A model generated the notes under the pieces. The model ran no database searches. It was not told the DNA's origin and saw only the letters and a program-made list of their open reading frames with translations. From NCBI RefSeq assembly GCF_011634775.1, contig NZ_JAALXT010000010.1, positions 90,307 to 154,306 of the forward strand: 64,000 nucleotides of DNA. The letters are read 5' to 3'. The position numbers and the translations under genes are program-made. Source of the DNA: Thalassoroseus pseudoceratinae. GTDB taxonomy: Bacteria > Planctomycetota > Planctomycetia > Planctomycetales > Planctomycetaceae. The number at the start of each line of letters is the position of its first letter. Within the stretch, counting starts at the first letter, position 1. Of this stretch, positions 44,406 to 53,664 are shown in pieces.

Positions 44406-44923
44406 TTAGGAATGGTGGCGACGAATCAACGCTGTCGCCTGAACGGGAAGTTTCAGCGTCAGAATCCGGTCATGTTCGTAGGCGATTTCTTTCAACGATA
44501 TTCGTTGTTCGGCCAGAAAAGTCGTCGCTCCGGCGAGCATACTTAAGATCCCAGCAACAAAGTTGGCAATCGCAAACTCATCGAACAGCGAGTCTGCTTT
44601 GATACTGGCGATACCAATCAACAAAGAGCTGATGAGCAGCAGCGCGACGCAAGCGACCATGCACATCAGAGACGTTCGCATCAGGTGTAGCCGACAAAGC
44701 AGGTTGATCGCCTGATTCCCCACACCTTCATAGCGGTGACGCTGCGTTGATGTAACTTTACCTGATTCTTCACCAACTCAGCGATCTCAAGCCGTTCGTG
44801 CTGGAGTCGGCGGAGCCTCGACTGTGACTTCAGCGTTCGGGCATTTAACGACATGATCATCAAGCCGCACGCTGAGATCAGCACGACAGGTGCCAGTAAG
44901 GGGTGGATGGTTTCGTAAATCAT
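44406..44923 (-). pseudogene. DUF2721 membrane protein, frameshifted
   Basis: From ATG 44923: 'MIYETIHPLLAPVVLISACG' and 'LNARTLKSQSRLRRLQHER' open a DUF2721 protein; one base is lost near 44730-44750. The frame resumes as RYEGVGNQAINLLCRLHLM and 'VACVALLLISSLLIG', ending at 44406. The intact protein has three hydrophobic helices. Single-base loss, cause undecided. Confidence 0.75.
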
Positions 44924-45034
44924 TGTGTACCTGGGGGTGTATTTGGCAGCCTTCATAGCAATTGGAACGAGCCGGCCGACCACGACCTTGCCGAGGGTCG
45001 AGTCGACCGTGACCGTTCCATGCCGAAGACGGTG

Positions 45035-45766
45035 TTACTGCAACACCAATTCTCCGTTAGCGGCAGCGATATGTTCGACAGCATTCCGAGTCGTCCAAAC
45101 GGCGCTGGCAACCATGCGGTAATTGATGAAGGCGGCGAGGAACCCGTCGAGCCCAGGCACCTTCGCGGCGGCGGTCGCATCGGCAACCACCGCTACCTCA
45201 AAACCACGCTCGATCAACTCCCTTAAGTGCGACTCAGTGCAAAGGTTCGCCGACATACCGGCCAGGATGACCTTGTCGATTTTGTACTTTTGTAACTGCA
45301 GGATCAGGTCGTTGTTCTCGGGGCCGTAGACCTTATGAGGGTTACAGACAACCGTCGAAGGGTCGTTGATGTATGGCTTATACTCCTCCAGCCAGTCGGC
45401 ACCGGATCCCTCAAAGCCATACAGGTTTAACGCCCCCGGTCGGTCGAACATGTGGATGCTGTGCATCACACGTTCAAGCGTCCCCTCGAACTTCCAGCCG
45501 TGGTCGGTCGGGTAATAGTAGTGCGGGCTGACGAAGAGCCGCATGCCGGTTTCATTCGCGGCCTTCATGAGTGCTTCGATATTCTCCACCGTACCGTTCT
45601 CTTCGATGCTCTCCTGACAGACGCCCCAAGCAACGCCGTCTGGGTGAAGGAAGTCGTTTTGCGGATCGGTAATAACGAGAGCTGTTCGACCCGGCTCGAT
45701 CTCAAAGCCGGTTTGCGGCAGACCATCGTCGGGCAGCTCGTTCATCATTCTTTCAACACGGTTCAT
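45035..45766 (-). CDS. Isochorismatase-family cysteine hydrolase
   Basis: Start at 45766 (MNRVERMMNELPDDGLP; GGAG upstream), 243 residues. Catalytic Asp in 'VITDPQNDFLH', Lys in 'CNPHKVYGPENND', and nucleophilic Cys in 'LAGMSANLCTES' form the triad. Such enzymes hydrolyse amides or vinyl ethers. Second gene of the minus cluster. Confidence 0.92.
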   Translation of the reverse strand: MNRVERMMNELPDDGLPQTGFEIEPGRTALVITDPQNDFLHPDGVAWGVCQESIEENGTVENIEALMKAANETGMRLFVSPHYYYPTDHGWKFEGTLERVMHSIHMFDRPGALNLYGFEGSGADWLEEYKPYINDPSTVVCNPHKVYGPENNDLILQLQKYKIDKVILAGMSANLCTESHLRELIERGFEVAVVADATAAAKVPGLDGFLAAFINYRMVASAVWTTRNAVEHIAAANGELVLQ

Positions 45767-45817
45767 CTTATAAATCTCCAGCTTTCGGTGTTTAGTAGGA
45801 CAGGTTTGGTTCAAAGG

Positions 45818-46366
45818 TTAGGAAGCCGCGGCGGCGACGGTGTCGACAAACGGGAAGTCGATCTCGGTATCCGCAACGTGGTTGAAGTAGTTGGTGAAAA
45901 TATTGAGTGCGACGACTGCAACGATCTCGACGATTTGAGCGTCAGTGAAACCCGCTGCTTTGATCAGCTCTAAGTCGTCGTCGGTAACCCGGCCATGGCG
46001 TTCAACCACTGCAATAGCGAAGGTGAGTCCCGCTTGCGTCTTGTTATCAGAAGATTGACCGACAAGGTTCGCCGTGAGTTCCTCTCCCGAGATCCCGGCA
46101 TTGCTTCCCAGCAGCGTGTGAGCCGAGGCGCAATAATCGCATCCGTTGACGCCCGCAACCGCGAGCGCAATTTGCTCCCGCTGCGCTGGCGTGAGTGCTC
46201 CGCTTAATGCTTGATTGAAGTTGAGGTAGCCTGCCAAAGCAGCTGAAGACTGAGCGAGTGTCTTGAACATGTTGGGCACCATGCCCATCCCACGCTGGAC
46301 ACCCTCCAGCAGCTTCTTGGATTTTTCATTGGCTTCGGTCGGTTGAACGGGTTGGATGCGAGGCAT
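45818..46366 (-). CDS. Carboxymuconolactone decarboxylase-family alkylhydroperoxidase-like protein
   Basis: Start at 46366 with GGAG upstream; 182 residues. The active motif is 'CDYCASAHTLLG' (CxxC-x3-H), with helical surroundings as in AhpD-type alkylhydroperoxidases. First gene of the cluster; the sigma-54-like promoter at 46427-46441 precedes it. Confidence 0.92.
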   Translation of the reverse strand: MPRIQPVQPTEANEKSKKLLEGVQRGMGMVPNMFKTLAQSSAALAGYLNFNQALSGALTPAQREQIALAVAGVNGCDYCASAHTLLGSNAGISGEELTANLVGQSSDNKTQAGLTFAIAVVERHGRVTDDDLELIKAAGFTDAQIVEIVAVVALNIFTNYFNHVADTEIDFPFVDTVAAAAS

Positions 46367-46426
46367 CTTTGAGCTCCAGGATTTGAGTATCAAGGCCGAA
46401 CGTCTTGGCGACAGTTAAGTGGTAAG

Positions 46427-46441
46427 GCAACCTTGATGCCA
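46427..46441 (-). promoter_or_regulatory. Sigma-54-like promoter for the detoxification cluster
   Basis: On the minus strand TGGCATCAAGGTTGC keeps TGGCA-N6-TTGC spacing. The start site would lie about 12 bases downstream, roughly 50 bases before ATG 46366. The divergent gene encodes a sigma-54 activator. Confidence 0.6.
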
Positions 46442-46526
46442 AAGTCTGAGAATTTCCTTAAGTGGCTGATGCGAAAGTACTTAGTTGCGAATCGATGATT
46501 TGGTGCAATTCTTGGTATTTCGCAAT

Positions 46527-46552
46527 TTCGCGAATTATTGCAAATGATTTGC
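46527..46552. promoter_or_regulatory. Palindromic sites between the divergent units
   Basis: TTCGCGAA (46527-46534) and GCAAATGATTTGC (46540-46552) are perfect palindromes about 90-110 bases upstream of the sigma-54-like promoter, a suitable enhancer position for the activator starting at 46574. Confidence 0.5.
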
Positions 46553-46573
46553 GATTTTTCGTAAAATCGAGCC

Positions 46574-48181
46574 ATGCAAGCCAGCCCCACAAAGACTGAT
46601 GTACAGGAATTCAAGCAGTTGCTTCTTGAAGTCGCCGCCGAGCGATCGCTTAAAGATGTGCTTCAGCTGATCGTCACCCGAGTGGCAAGCATGGAGCACA
46701 CAGCACTCAGCCGAATCTGGTTGATCGATACCGATGAGCGTATCGAAACATCAGAAACAGCGAAGATTGAGCCGCCAACGAAGTTCCTTCAATTGCTCGC
46801 CAGCGCAGGGCAATCGATCAACGATCCCAATGCGGACTGGAGCCGACTGAACGGGCGCTTCAGCCGTTTCCCGATTGGCGAGCGAAAAATTGGAGTGGTT
46901 GCCCAGACGGGCGATGCGATCGTGGTTTGGGACACGACCAAAGACAAGAAGTGGATCGCAGACCCGGAATGGGCAGAGCGTGAATCGATTCGTGGTGTGG
47001 CGGCTCAGCCTCTGGTCTTCCGCGGTGAAGTCATCGGTGTCTTCGCGGTCTTCATGCGCACGCCAGTTAATGTTGATGAGTTGATCTGGCACCGGATGTT
47101 GGCCGACCACGCCGCTGCTGCGATCGTTAATGCTCGCGCGTTCGAGGAAATCGATCGCCTCAAACGTCATCTGGAACTCGAGAACGAATACCTTCGCGAA
47201 GAGGTCGCATCCGAGGGAGCTTTCGGAGAGATCATCGGGAACAGTCCCGCAATCCGAAGCACGACCGAGCAGATCAAGGTCGTGGCGAAAACTGAAGCAA
47301 ACGTCATGATCACTGGCGAGTCCGGCACAGGCAAAGAACTTGTCGCCCGAGAGATCCATCGACGCAGCGAGCGAGCCAAAGGCCCGATGGTCAAGGTCAA
47401 TTGCGCCGCTATCCCTCAAGAACTCTTCGAAAGTGAGTTCTTTGGTCACGCCGAAGGAGCGTTCACAGGCGCCATACGAGATCGGGCTGGTCGATTCGAG
47501 GCCGCTGATGGCGGTACGCTGTTCCTTGACGAGGTCGGTGAGATCCCACTTGCCTTGCAAAGTAAGCTGCTGCGAGTCCTGCAGGAAGGTACGTTCGAGC
47601 GAATAGGCGAAGAGCAGACACGCGAGGTGAATGTCAGAATCGTTACCGCAACCAATCGAGACCTGCTTAAGGAAAGCCAAGAAGGTCGCTTCCGGGAGGA
47701 TCTTTACTACCGGCTCAACGTTTTCCCAATAGAAGTAGCTCCATTACGGCAACGCAAGCAGGACATACCAGCGTTGGCAAAACACTTCCTAAAAGCTTCT
47801 TGCCACCGCATGGGGAGACCGAGCTTACGGCTGACAAAGAAGGTTGCTGAATCTCTCAGGCGGTATGACTGGCCGGGCAACATCCGCGAACTGCAGAACC
47901 TGATTGAGCGCGCTACCATCACCGCGAAGGGAACAGAGATTCAAATTCAGTTGCCGGCTTCAGATGCACCCTCAGTCAATGACATGACCAAAGAACCCCC
48001 AGGAGAGATTCTTACTGAATCCCAACTGCGCCAACTTGAACGCAACAACATCCTCAAGGCACTTGCGAGTACGCAAGGTAAGGTTTCTGGTCCTGGTGGT
48101 GCTGCCGGGCTACTTGGAATCAAGGCCAGCACGCTGACATCTCGTATGAAGAAGATGAACATTCGCTGGGTTGCGCAGTAG
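46574..48181 (+). CDS. GAF-domain sigma-54-dependent transcriptional activator (NorR/FhlA-like)
   Basis: 535 residues. GAF domain at about residues 20-190; AAA+ with Walker A '[15 protein letters not shown]', GAFTGA loop, '[15 protein letters not shown]' and 'TATNRDL'; Fis-type HTH near the end ('[22 protein letters not shown]'). A GAF domain would sense a small molecule or redox state directly. Divergent position and the sites between suggest it drives the cluster at 46366-40313. Confidence 0.95.
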   Translation: MQASPTKTDVQEFKQLLLEVAAERSLKDVLQLIVTRVASMEHTALSRIWLIDTDERIETSETAKIEPPTKFLQLLASAGQSINDPNADWSRLNGRFSRFPIGERKIGVVAQTGDAIVVWDTTKDKKWIADPEWAERESIRGVAAQPLVFRGEVIGVFAVFMRTPVNVDELIWHRMLADHAAAAIVNARAFEEIDRLKRHLELENEYLREEVASEGAFGEIIGNSPAIRSTTEQIKVVAKTEANVMITGESGTGKELVAREIHRRSERAKGPMVKVNCAAIPQELFESEFFGHAEGAFTGAIRDRAGRFEAADGGTLFLDEVGEIPLALQSKLLRVLQEGTFERIGEEQTREVNVRIVTATNRDLLKESQEGRFREDLYYRLNVFPIEVAPLRQRKQDIPALAKHFLKASCHRMGRPSLRLTKKVAESLRRYDWPGNIRELQNLIERATITAKGTEIQIQLPASDAPSVNDMTKEPPGEILTESQLRQLERNNILKALASTQGKVSGPGGAAGLLGIKASTLTSRMKKMNIRWVAQ

Positions 48182-48449
48182 GCTCAGGCATCTAACATAT
48201 TCGACGGCTTCATTCAATCCGACAACATCGATTCGGAGATGCTTGAAGACAAAAGCGATTTGATCGAGATCCAACGGCCGGTTTACGTAGGATTCAACGC
48301 TGAAATCGAAGCCGTAAACAAACTCATTTCCTGCCCGATTTCGAGCTGACGGTTGGCCCCACCTTAGCGGATTTGCGGAACTTCAAAACTGCAGAGTTCT
48401 CTCACATTCACGCATTTCGGCGAGACAGAACGCAGAATTCCATGCTGTT
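48182..48449. other. Intergenic, possible remnant
   Basis: About 270 bases. A start-less + frame (around 48194-48350, 'FDGFIQSDNIDSEMLEDKSD') is protein-like but short and unassigned. No terminator is obvious. Confidence 0.3.
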
Positions 48450-48668
48450 TTACCGCTCATTCAGGCGTTTCAGAACTTGGGTAACGCGTGCGCGGCTTAC
48501 ACCGAGAAACCTAGCCAATTCGGCCCGTGTACTGACCTCGCCGGAATCAAGCAGCGACTGATAGCAAAAGGCCAAACGCATCCGATCGTGCTTCGGCACT
48601 TCCGATTGTGATTCCGCCAGAATTCGGTCAGAAATGGAGTTCCACTTGAACATTTCGATGTGCGGCAA
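48450..48668 (-). CDS. Dispersed HTH element, copy 4 (most complete)
   Basis: 72 residues from ATG 48668; the frame continues upstream through 'APRGGLHPNRRFVELGAF', so the true start may be further on. Then PHIEMFKWNSISDRIL, 'PKHDRMRLAFCYQSLLDSG' and the HTH 'LARFLGVSRARVTQVLKRL'. It is the reference for copies at 32649, 35284 and 39551. The HTH resembles those of ParB/KorB or of recombinase C-termini. It lies next to the integrase remnant. Confidence 0.65.
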   Translation of the reverse strand: MPHIEMFKWNSISDRILAESQSEVPKHDRMRLAFCYQSLLDSGEVSTRAELARFLGVSRARVTQVLKRLNER

Positions 48669-48864
48669 TCGACGTAACCTCCTGATACGAAAGGCACCTA
48701 GCTCGACAAACCTGCGGTTCGGATGGAGACCGCCTCGGGGAGCTTTTTTAAACTCCGCTGAATCTTAAAATTAAGATACCTCGCGATGGTCGTGAGAGCA
48801 GCCCAAACCCAAAAGTTTCAGGGTATCCGTACCCTAAAACCCGTCGGATTGGGAGGCTCTACGC

Positions 48865-49475
48865 ATGGCTCGACCAAAAAAAGACGTTCCCGCTCACGTC
48901 CACCACAAGCCCACTGGTAAGGGCCGAGTCCGCATCAACGGACGCGATTTCTACACGGGACCGTGGGGCACGTCCGAGGCTGAAGAAGCCTACCGTCGCA
49001 TCATCGGCGAGTATCTGCTAACCGGGAAACTCCCCGGCTCTCGCAATGACGCCCCCGCCCCTCTCTCGGTCAATGAATTGATCTTTCAATACTGGCGTCA
49101 CGCCGAGGGCGTATTACGTCAATAACAGCGAACTCACGAGCGAGCTGCGGCATGTCCGCGGTTCTTTGCGAGTCGTGAAGGAACTTTACAGTTCCCCCCC
49201 CAGCCGCGGAATTCTCCTCCGTCCGGTTGAAGACGGTCCGCGAAGAAATGATCCGCATCGGCTGGTGTCGGACCGAGATCAACAAGAAAGTCGGTCGCGT
49301 TAATCGGGCTTTTCGGTGGGCAGTCGAGAACGAACTCGTCAGTCCGACCATCCGCCACGGGCTACAGGCGGTCATTGGGCTCCGCAAGGGACGCAGCGAT
49401 GCGTTGTTGACCGCAGAAGTTTACGCCGAACGCGATTTCGCCGAAGCTCGGCGGGTGATGGCCGAGATCGGCTAA
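48865..49475 (+). pseudogene. Tyrosine recombinase (integrase) remnant with internal deletion
   Basis: N-terminus 'MARPKKDVPAHVHHKPTGKG' and 'GRDFYTGPWGTSEAEEAYRR' are typical of planctomycete integrases (arm-binding part). Frameshift near 49110 (extra G), then 'YYVNNSELTSELRHVRGSLR', then an extra C in an eight-C run (49194-49201), then 'REEMIRIGWCRTEINKKVGR' (core-binding). At 'KGRSDA' the sequence jumps to 'VYAERDFAEARRVMAEIG', the integrase C-terminus including the catalytic Tyr. The R-H-R part of the catalytic domain is deleted. Inactive. Confidence 0.85.
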
Positions 49476-49572
49476 TTTGATATCTTGGATGCAACGCGGG
49501 ATAGACTGATCCCCGAAAACCGGACTGTTCCTGCCGGCTTCGTCCGAGTATCGACTGCCGTCAGAGGGAGCC

Positions 49573-50233
49573 GTGGAATTCCCGGAGAACATTACAACAG
49601 CGGTCACAGACTACGAGAACGACCACACGTTTCACATCCCCCGAAATTCGGCTCAAGCACGCTATCGAGCAGACGATCTATGCTACCGATAGCATTCAGT
49701 TCGATACCGACGATTTTCTCGGAGCGGTCGAATCCGCACAGATCATGACTGACAGCGATCATCGTGGCGTTCGCGTCCAAGTTACCGACGACAATGGGTT
49801 CGGCGAAGCGGGAGCCGAGGATGTTGGCTCGTGTCGCTCGGAGTTCTCGGTCAACGCACCAGGGCATCGGTTCTATTCAAACCTGGACCCGGTGTTTCTG
49901 GTCGACTGGCTCAAGCTGGCGAAGGACAAAATGGTCACGATGTACTACGCGGACAGCACTTCGCAAATCACGCTGACCGCTCAAGACTGCTCCACCTACG
50001 TCGTGATGCCGTTGTTGACCGATGCGGTCGGCTATCAGCCGAAAGCCGAAGAACCGGAATCTGACGAAGAAACTACCGAGTCTGAATCAGAATTCGTCAC
50101 CGAAATTTCCACCCCGCACTTCGAAAACACTGAAGAATGCTGTGACAACAGAGGCAATGTCGAGGAGCCCGAGTCCGACGAAGTGGAAAGCGGCGTGTTC
50201 ACCGCCGCGGACTTGCTGGCGATGCTAGCTTGA
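49573..50233 (+). pseudogene. DNA polymerase III beta-clamp-like (DnaN-like) remnant
   Basis: GTG 49573 has AGGGAG upstream and reads 'EFPENITTAVTDYENDHTFHI'. One extra C in a run at about 49640 shifts the frame; then 'EIRLKHAIEQTIYATD' (opening of a clamp middle domain) jumps straight to 'FDTDDFLGAVESAQIMT' (last domain). 'FYSNLDPVFLVDWLKLAKDK' and 'STYVVMPLL' resemble the DnaN C-terminus, followed by an acidic tail. Clamp-like genes occur on planctomycete mobile elements as I recall. Both this and the integrase have lost their centres. Confidence 0.6.
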
Positions 50234-50402
50234 ACGCTGGGGTGGGGAGAACCCCCATTAAGCCCTCCTAGTATTAGTATCTAAATATGGCGACCGGGTT
50301 TGTGATTGTGTCGGTGGTGATGTTCGTCGCTGTCGGGGGGATTCTGTTTGACCGTCGTGGCAAATGCTTCGGCGGTCGCTTCTTTGATCGAAAAGGTTTT
50401 CG

Positions 50403-50900
50403 ATGAAACCAAGTGAACTGAAACAGTTCGAACGTTCGACATGTGCTTGCGGGAAGTGCAAGGCAGGTTGCAAATCGATGCCCGGTCGCCTGGCATCGGG
50501 CGACCTAGACGCGATTGCGAATTTTTTTGGCGTTGACCCTGGTAATGAAGAGTTCACGCAACGGAACTTCCGGTCATTGGACGACTGGAAGGTTGGTGAG
50601 GAACCTGTGACGATTCCGACAATTGTTCCTGCGCAGAAAGAGAGCGGTCGGTGCGTCTTTCTCACCAAAGATGACCGTTGTTCGATCCACCCGGTCGCTC
50701 CGTTCGGTTGTCGGAACTTCGATGCTTGCGGGGAAAACGAGGTAGACGACGTTTACAAATCCATATGCCAATTGGCTGTGATCACTCACTCGCGGGACTA
50801 CCTGATGACCTGGGGGCACTTGCACACATTGGGTATCCAGGCACCGCCGATAGGTCTGCGGAAAGCCGCAATGCACGCCGAGCTTGATCGGTTGCGCTGA
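50403..50900 (+). CDS. YkgJ-like Cys-cluster protein
   Basis: 165 residues. Cys motifs 'CACGKCKAGCKSMPG' at the start and 'CVFLTKDDRCSIHPVAPFGCRNF' in the middle are those of YkgJ-type putative zinc- or iron-binding proteins. Its role is unknown. Possibly a passenger of the degraded element upstream. Confidence 0.8.
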   Translation: MKPSELKQFERSTCACGKCKAGCKSMPGRLASGDLDAIANFFGVDPGNEEFTQRNFRSLDDWKVGEEPVTIPTIVPAQKESGRCVFLTKDDRCSIHPVAPFGCRNFDACGENEVDDVYKSICQLAVITHSRDYLMTWGHLHTLGIQAPPIGLRKAAMHAELDRLR

Positions 50901-50933
50901 TTTTGTCACCGCCGTTGTGCCTGATCGAACTGT

Positions 50934-52721
50934 CTACGGACGATTCCAGATCGAAAGTGCCAACTTTGAAAGCCTTTCACTGCGTTTCGTGATCTCTTCT
51001 TCCGTCCAGTCTTTCTTCTTGATGATTGAGCGGTTCATAGCAAGCCCACTATGTTCTTCGAGAGCGGCTTTTTTGGTCAACCAGCCAGAATTTGAAACTG
51101 AAGGATTGAGTTTCTTCGTCAACAAGGTCAGGTTTCCAACCGTGTGGAGCAGCTTTTCACGTTCGAGCTCCGCTTCGACCTGGGGTTTATCATTCGGTAA
51201 TGCCCAATTTCCGTGCCAGTGCTGAGGCATGACATGCTCAATGGTTAGTTTTTCTCCGAACTGAAGCTTCTCCGACTTGTCCGTGAATAACTCTTGTTCC
51301 ACAGCCTCCAGCAACATTCGAACGCGAGCTCTTACCAGCTTCGTGTAAAGCGGTGTTTGTTCCCACGCGATACGAAACTCCTCGTCGTTTGGCCAACGAC
51401 GGTTCTCTGCATCACTCGCTAGAAGATAGTCGCGAACACAATGAGCCGGCGACTCAGATTCGAGACAAGGGAGTAGGTCGATAAAAAATCTGCCGTAGCC
51501 ACGTGTGCTGAGCTGGCAAACCATCCGCCGAACTAAGAACGACTCCAAATCACAAACGATTTTCGTGACGGTCGCTTCATCGGCTTCGAAGTGAGAAAAC
51601 AATTCCATTAGAAATGGGAACGCTGTGCCCACGTCCATAGCATTCAATCGATAGAAGAATAGCCCAACCCGAGATTCAATGGATAGTTGATCGAAGGAAC
51701 GGAACACCTCGGCATACGATCGAATTGAACTAACGATGTCACTTGCCGACCCCCATACATTGTTGCTTGCGAACTCTCGAAACGCTCCGTAGAGATGTGC
51801 CACTGAAACATCATCTTTTTTCTTCAGTGTCAGGAAGTGCTGCAAGAAGATGTCGATGCGAGCACGACGAGCATGACCGCGACCAAGTTCTTTCTGCCAG
51901 TATTCGTGGTTCTCATCGAACGGCATCCAGTATTTTGTATAGAGAGCCGCAGGTTCGTCGCCATCCTGCCTCGCTTTGTGCAGCAGGAAGTTCTTGATCA
52001 AATCGGACGGCAACAGTGGAGTGCCCCGGGCATTCAACGTCTCAAAGATTAGCTGTGGATCATCATTCTGATCCAAGTCAATAACCACCAGCCGAAGATA
52101 CTTGAGAATGGATTCGTAGAGTGCATTCAGCCGCTGTTCATAACTTTCATCGCCAGGGTCTAGCCATTCCGTTAGCAATTCGTGGAAACACAGGTACGCA
52201 TCGCCGATGTTGTTATTCACGCTTTTGGCTTGAGGTGAGACATCATATTCCTTGCGAAGTTCTGCCGGTGAACCTGCCAGCATGACTCTTCGAAAATCCT
52301 CTTGGTCAATGTTCGTAGGCCAAACCTTGAAGATTTCGATTTCGTCCACACTCATCGGATCGTCATTGCGAGTGAGCTTGCGGAGTGCCTTGTGAAACTG
52401 CTCGGGACCATGTTCTTCCGCAAAATCGCAGAGCGCCTCCAGGAACACTTGGAGCGTCGTCAATCGTTGCTGACCGTCAATGACCAAACGCGTTTCCAGA
52501 AATCCAGACGGATTCGGCACCTGTTCGAGAACGATTGCACCCAAAAAGTGTGGTCTTGTGTCTTGTTTCAGAAGTCGTCGTTCAGCCACCGCGCGGATAT
52601 CTTCCCACAAAGGCTCCCACTGAAGTTCGCGCTCCCAGACGTACCGTCGTTGATAGAGTGGCACAATGTGACGACAGTCTCTATCGAATACTTGGCGAAT
52701 ACTTAAAGTTCCTGCGTCCAT
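50934..52721 (-). CDS. DUF262/DUF1524 protein, GmrSD-like restriction system
   Basis: 595 residues. N-terminal DUF262 (GmrS-like) has 'IVPLYQRRYVWE' and the nucleotide-associated motif 'LVIDGQQRLTTLQ'. C-terminal DUF1524 (GmrD-like HNH) has 'LTIEHVMPQHWHGNW' and 'VGNLTLLTKKLN'. Fused single-chain GmrSD proteins are type IV modification-dependent restriction enzymes. It is the first of a block of defence-like genes. Confidence 0.93.
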   Translation of the reverse strand: MDAGTLSIRQVFDRDCRHIVPLYQRRYVWERELQWEPLWEDIRAVAERRLLKQDTRPHFLGAIVLEQVPNPSGFLETRLVIDGQQRLTTLQVFLEALCDFAEEHGPEQFHKALRKLTRNDDPMSVDEIEIFKVWPTNIDQEDFRRVMLAGSPAELRKEYDVSPQAKSVNNNIGDAYLCFHELLTEWLDPGDESYEQRLNALYESILKYLRLVVIDLDQNDDPQLIFETLNARGTPLLPSDLIKNFLLHKARQDGDEPAALYTKYWMPFDENHEYWQKELGRGHARRARIDIFLQHFLTLKKKDDVSVAHLYGAFREFASNNVWGSASDIVSSIRSYAEVFRSFDQLSIESRVGLFFYRLNAMDVGTAFPFLMELFSHFEADEATVTKIVCDLESFLVRRMVCQLSTRGYGRFFIDLLPCLESESPAHCVRDYLLASDAENRRWPNDEEFRIAWEQTPLYTKLVRARVRMLLEAVEQELFTDKSEKLQFGEKLTIEHVMPQHWHGNWALPNDKPQVEAELEREKLLHTVGNLTLLTKKLNPSVSNSGWLTKKAALEEHSGLAMNRSIIKKKDWTEEEITKRSERLSKLALSIWNRP

Positions 52722-52792
52722 CGTTTTCTCTTGCTGGTCCTGTGAAATGGAGTTTGGTCGTGATGTGGCAAGGTGTCGTTGCTGTCGGGAGC

Positions 52793-53596
52793 TCAGTTCA
52801 AACCGAATTGGCTAGAACGAAGCGTTTCCATCCAATACGACTCGCGTTTAAGAATGTCCTGTTCCGAGGCGTGTGTGTCAGCAATTTCCAAAATCGAATA
52901 CTGAAAAAACTGCATATGCTCGGCACCTTTTTCTTTCAGTAGAGCAACGAGTTCGATGTTGCCTCCATGTCCATTCTCAGCATAGTCGCACCAACGCTGC
53001 CAAATGCCAACTTGTCCGGAAGTCTTGCCGACATAGTGTTTTCCAGTGGTCGTGTCGGTAATGAGATAAACGCCTTTGATGTTAGCGAGCGCGCCATGCC
53101 ACGAAGCGATCCGCTGCCGAGTGATAGTTCGCAGTTTGGCATGGTTGATGATGACGGAGTTGTAGCCAGGGAACTCGCCGATTGTCATTTTCTCACGACG
53201 CACTTCGGCAATTGGCAGTTGTATCTCCGGTTTCAGCCAAATGTAAGATTGGCGTGTGCGTTGATGCCTGACGACAACTCGCCCAATCAATTCCTCTTGA
53301 TTCGGCTGCAGAGATGTGGAGTACCGGAAAAACTCAGAATCGTTGGGTGGCTCGCAGCCATGCACAACGTATATGCCAACGTACAGCCACAAACTTTGAC
53401 CCAGGTCGATGAGGCTCAATACATGCGAGCATGAGAAGTTGCGACGTCTCTGAAATTCCTGCCATAATCCAAATTCGCCGGTATAGTACACGTCAATCGG
53501 ATGTTCTTTGCCGTTCCAACATGCGAGATGAATCTTTGTGCTACTGGCATCAAACGTCACTTCGGACGCCGTCAGGAAATCAACCAGACCAATCAT
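52793..53596 (-). CDS. GIY-YIG nuclease-family protein with N-terminal recognition domain
   Basis: 267 residues. The C-terminal half is GIY-YIG: 'KGVYLITDTTTGKHYVGKTSG', with Tyr, then Arg in 'IWQRW', and Glu in 'LKRESYWMETL'. The N-terminal half ('HVLSLIDLGQSLWLYVGIY', 'IGRVVVRHQRTRQSYIWL') is a domain also found alone in the truncated paralogue at 54865. Resembles restriction-like GIY-YIG proteins. Defence role inferred from context. Confidence 0.88.
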   Translation of the reverse strand: MIGLVDFLTASEVTFDASSTKIHLACWNGKEHPIDVYYTGEFGLWQEFQRRRNFSCSHVLSLIDLGQSLWLYVGIYVVHGCEPPNDSEFFRYSTSLQPNQEELIGRVVVRHQRTRQSYIWLKPEIQLPIAEVRREKMTIGEFPGYNSVIINHAKLRTITRQRIASWHGALANIKGVYLITDTTTGKHYVGKTSGQVGIWQRWCDYAENGHGGNIELVALLKEKGAEHMQFFQYSILEIADTHASEQDILKRESYWMETLRSSQFGLN

Positions 53597-53664
53597 TCAA
53601 GGCCCCCTTCAGCAACTCATAGTGGTAAATAACTCATGGAGTTCGCTCACACCAAAGTCACATC

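Noticed and set aside
49485..49748. 87-codon + frame after the integrase remnant
   Set aside because: The frames of the clamp-like remnant (start GTG 49573 with ribosome-binding site, and the shifted frame) explain the region better.
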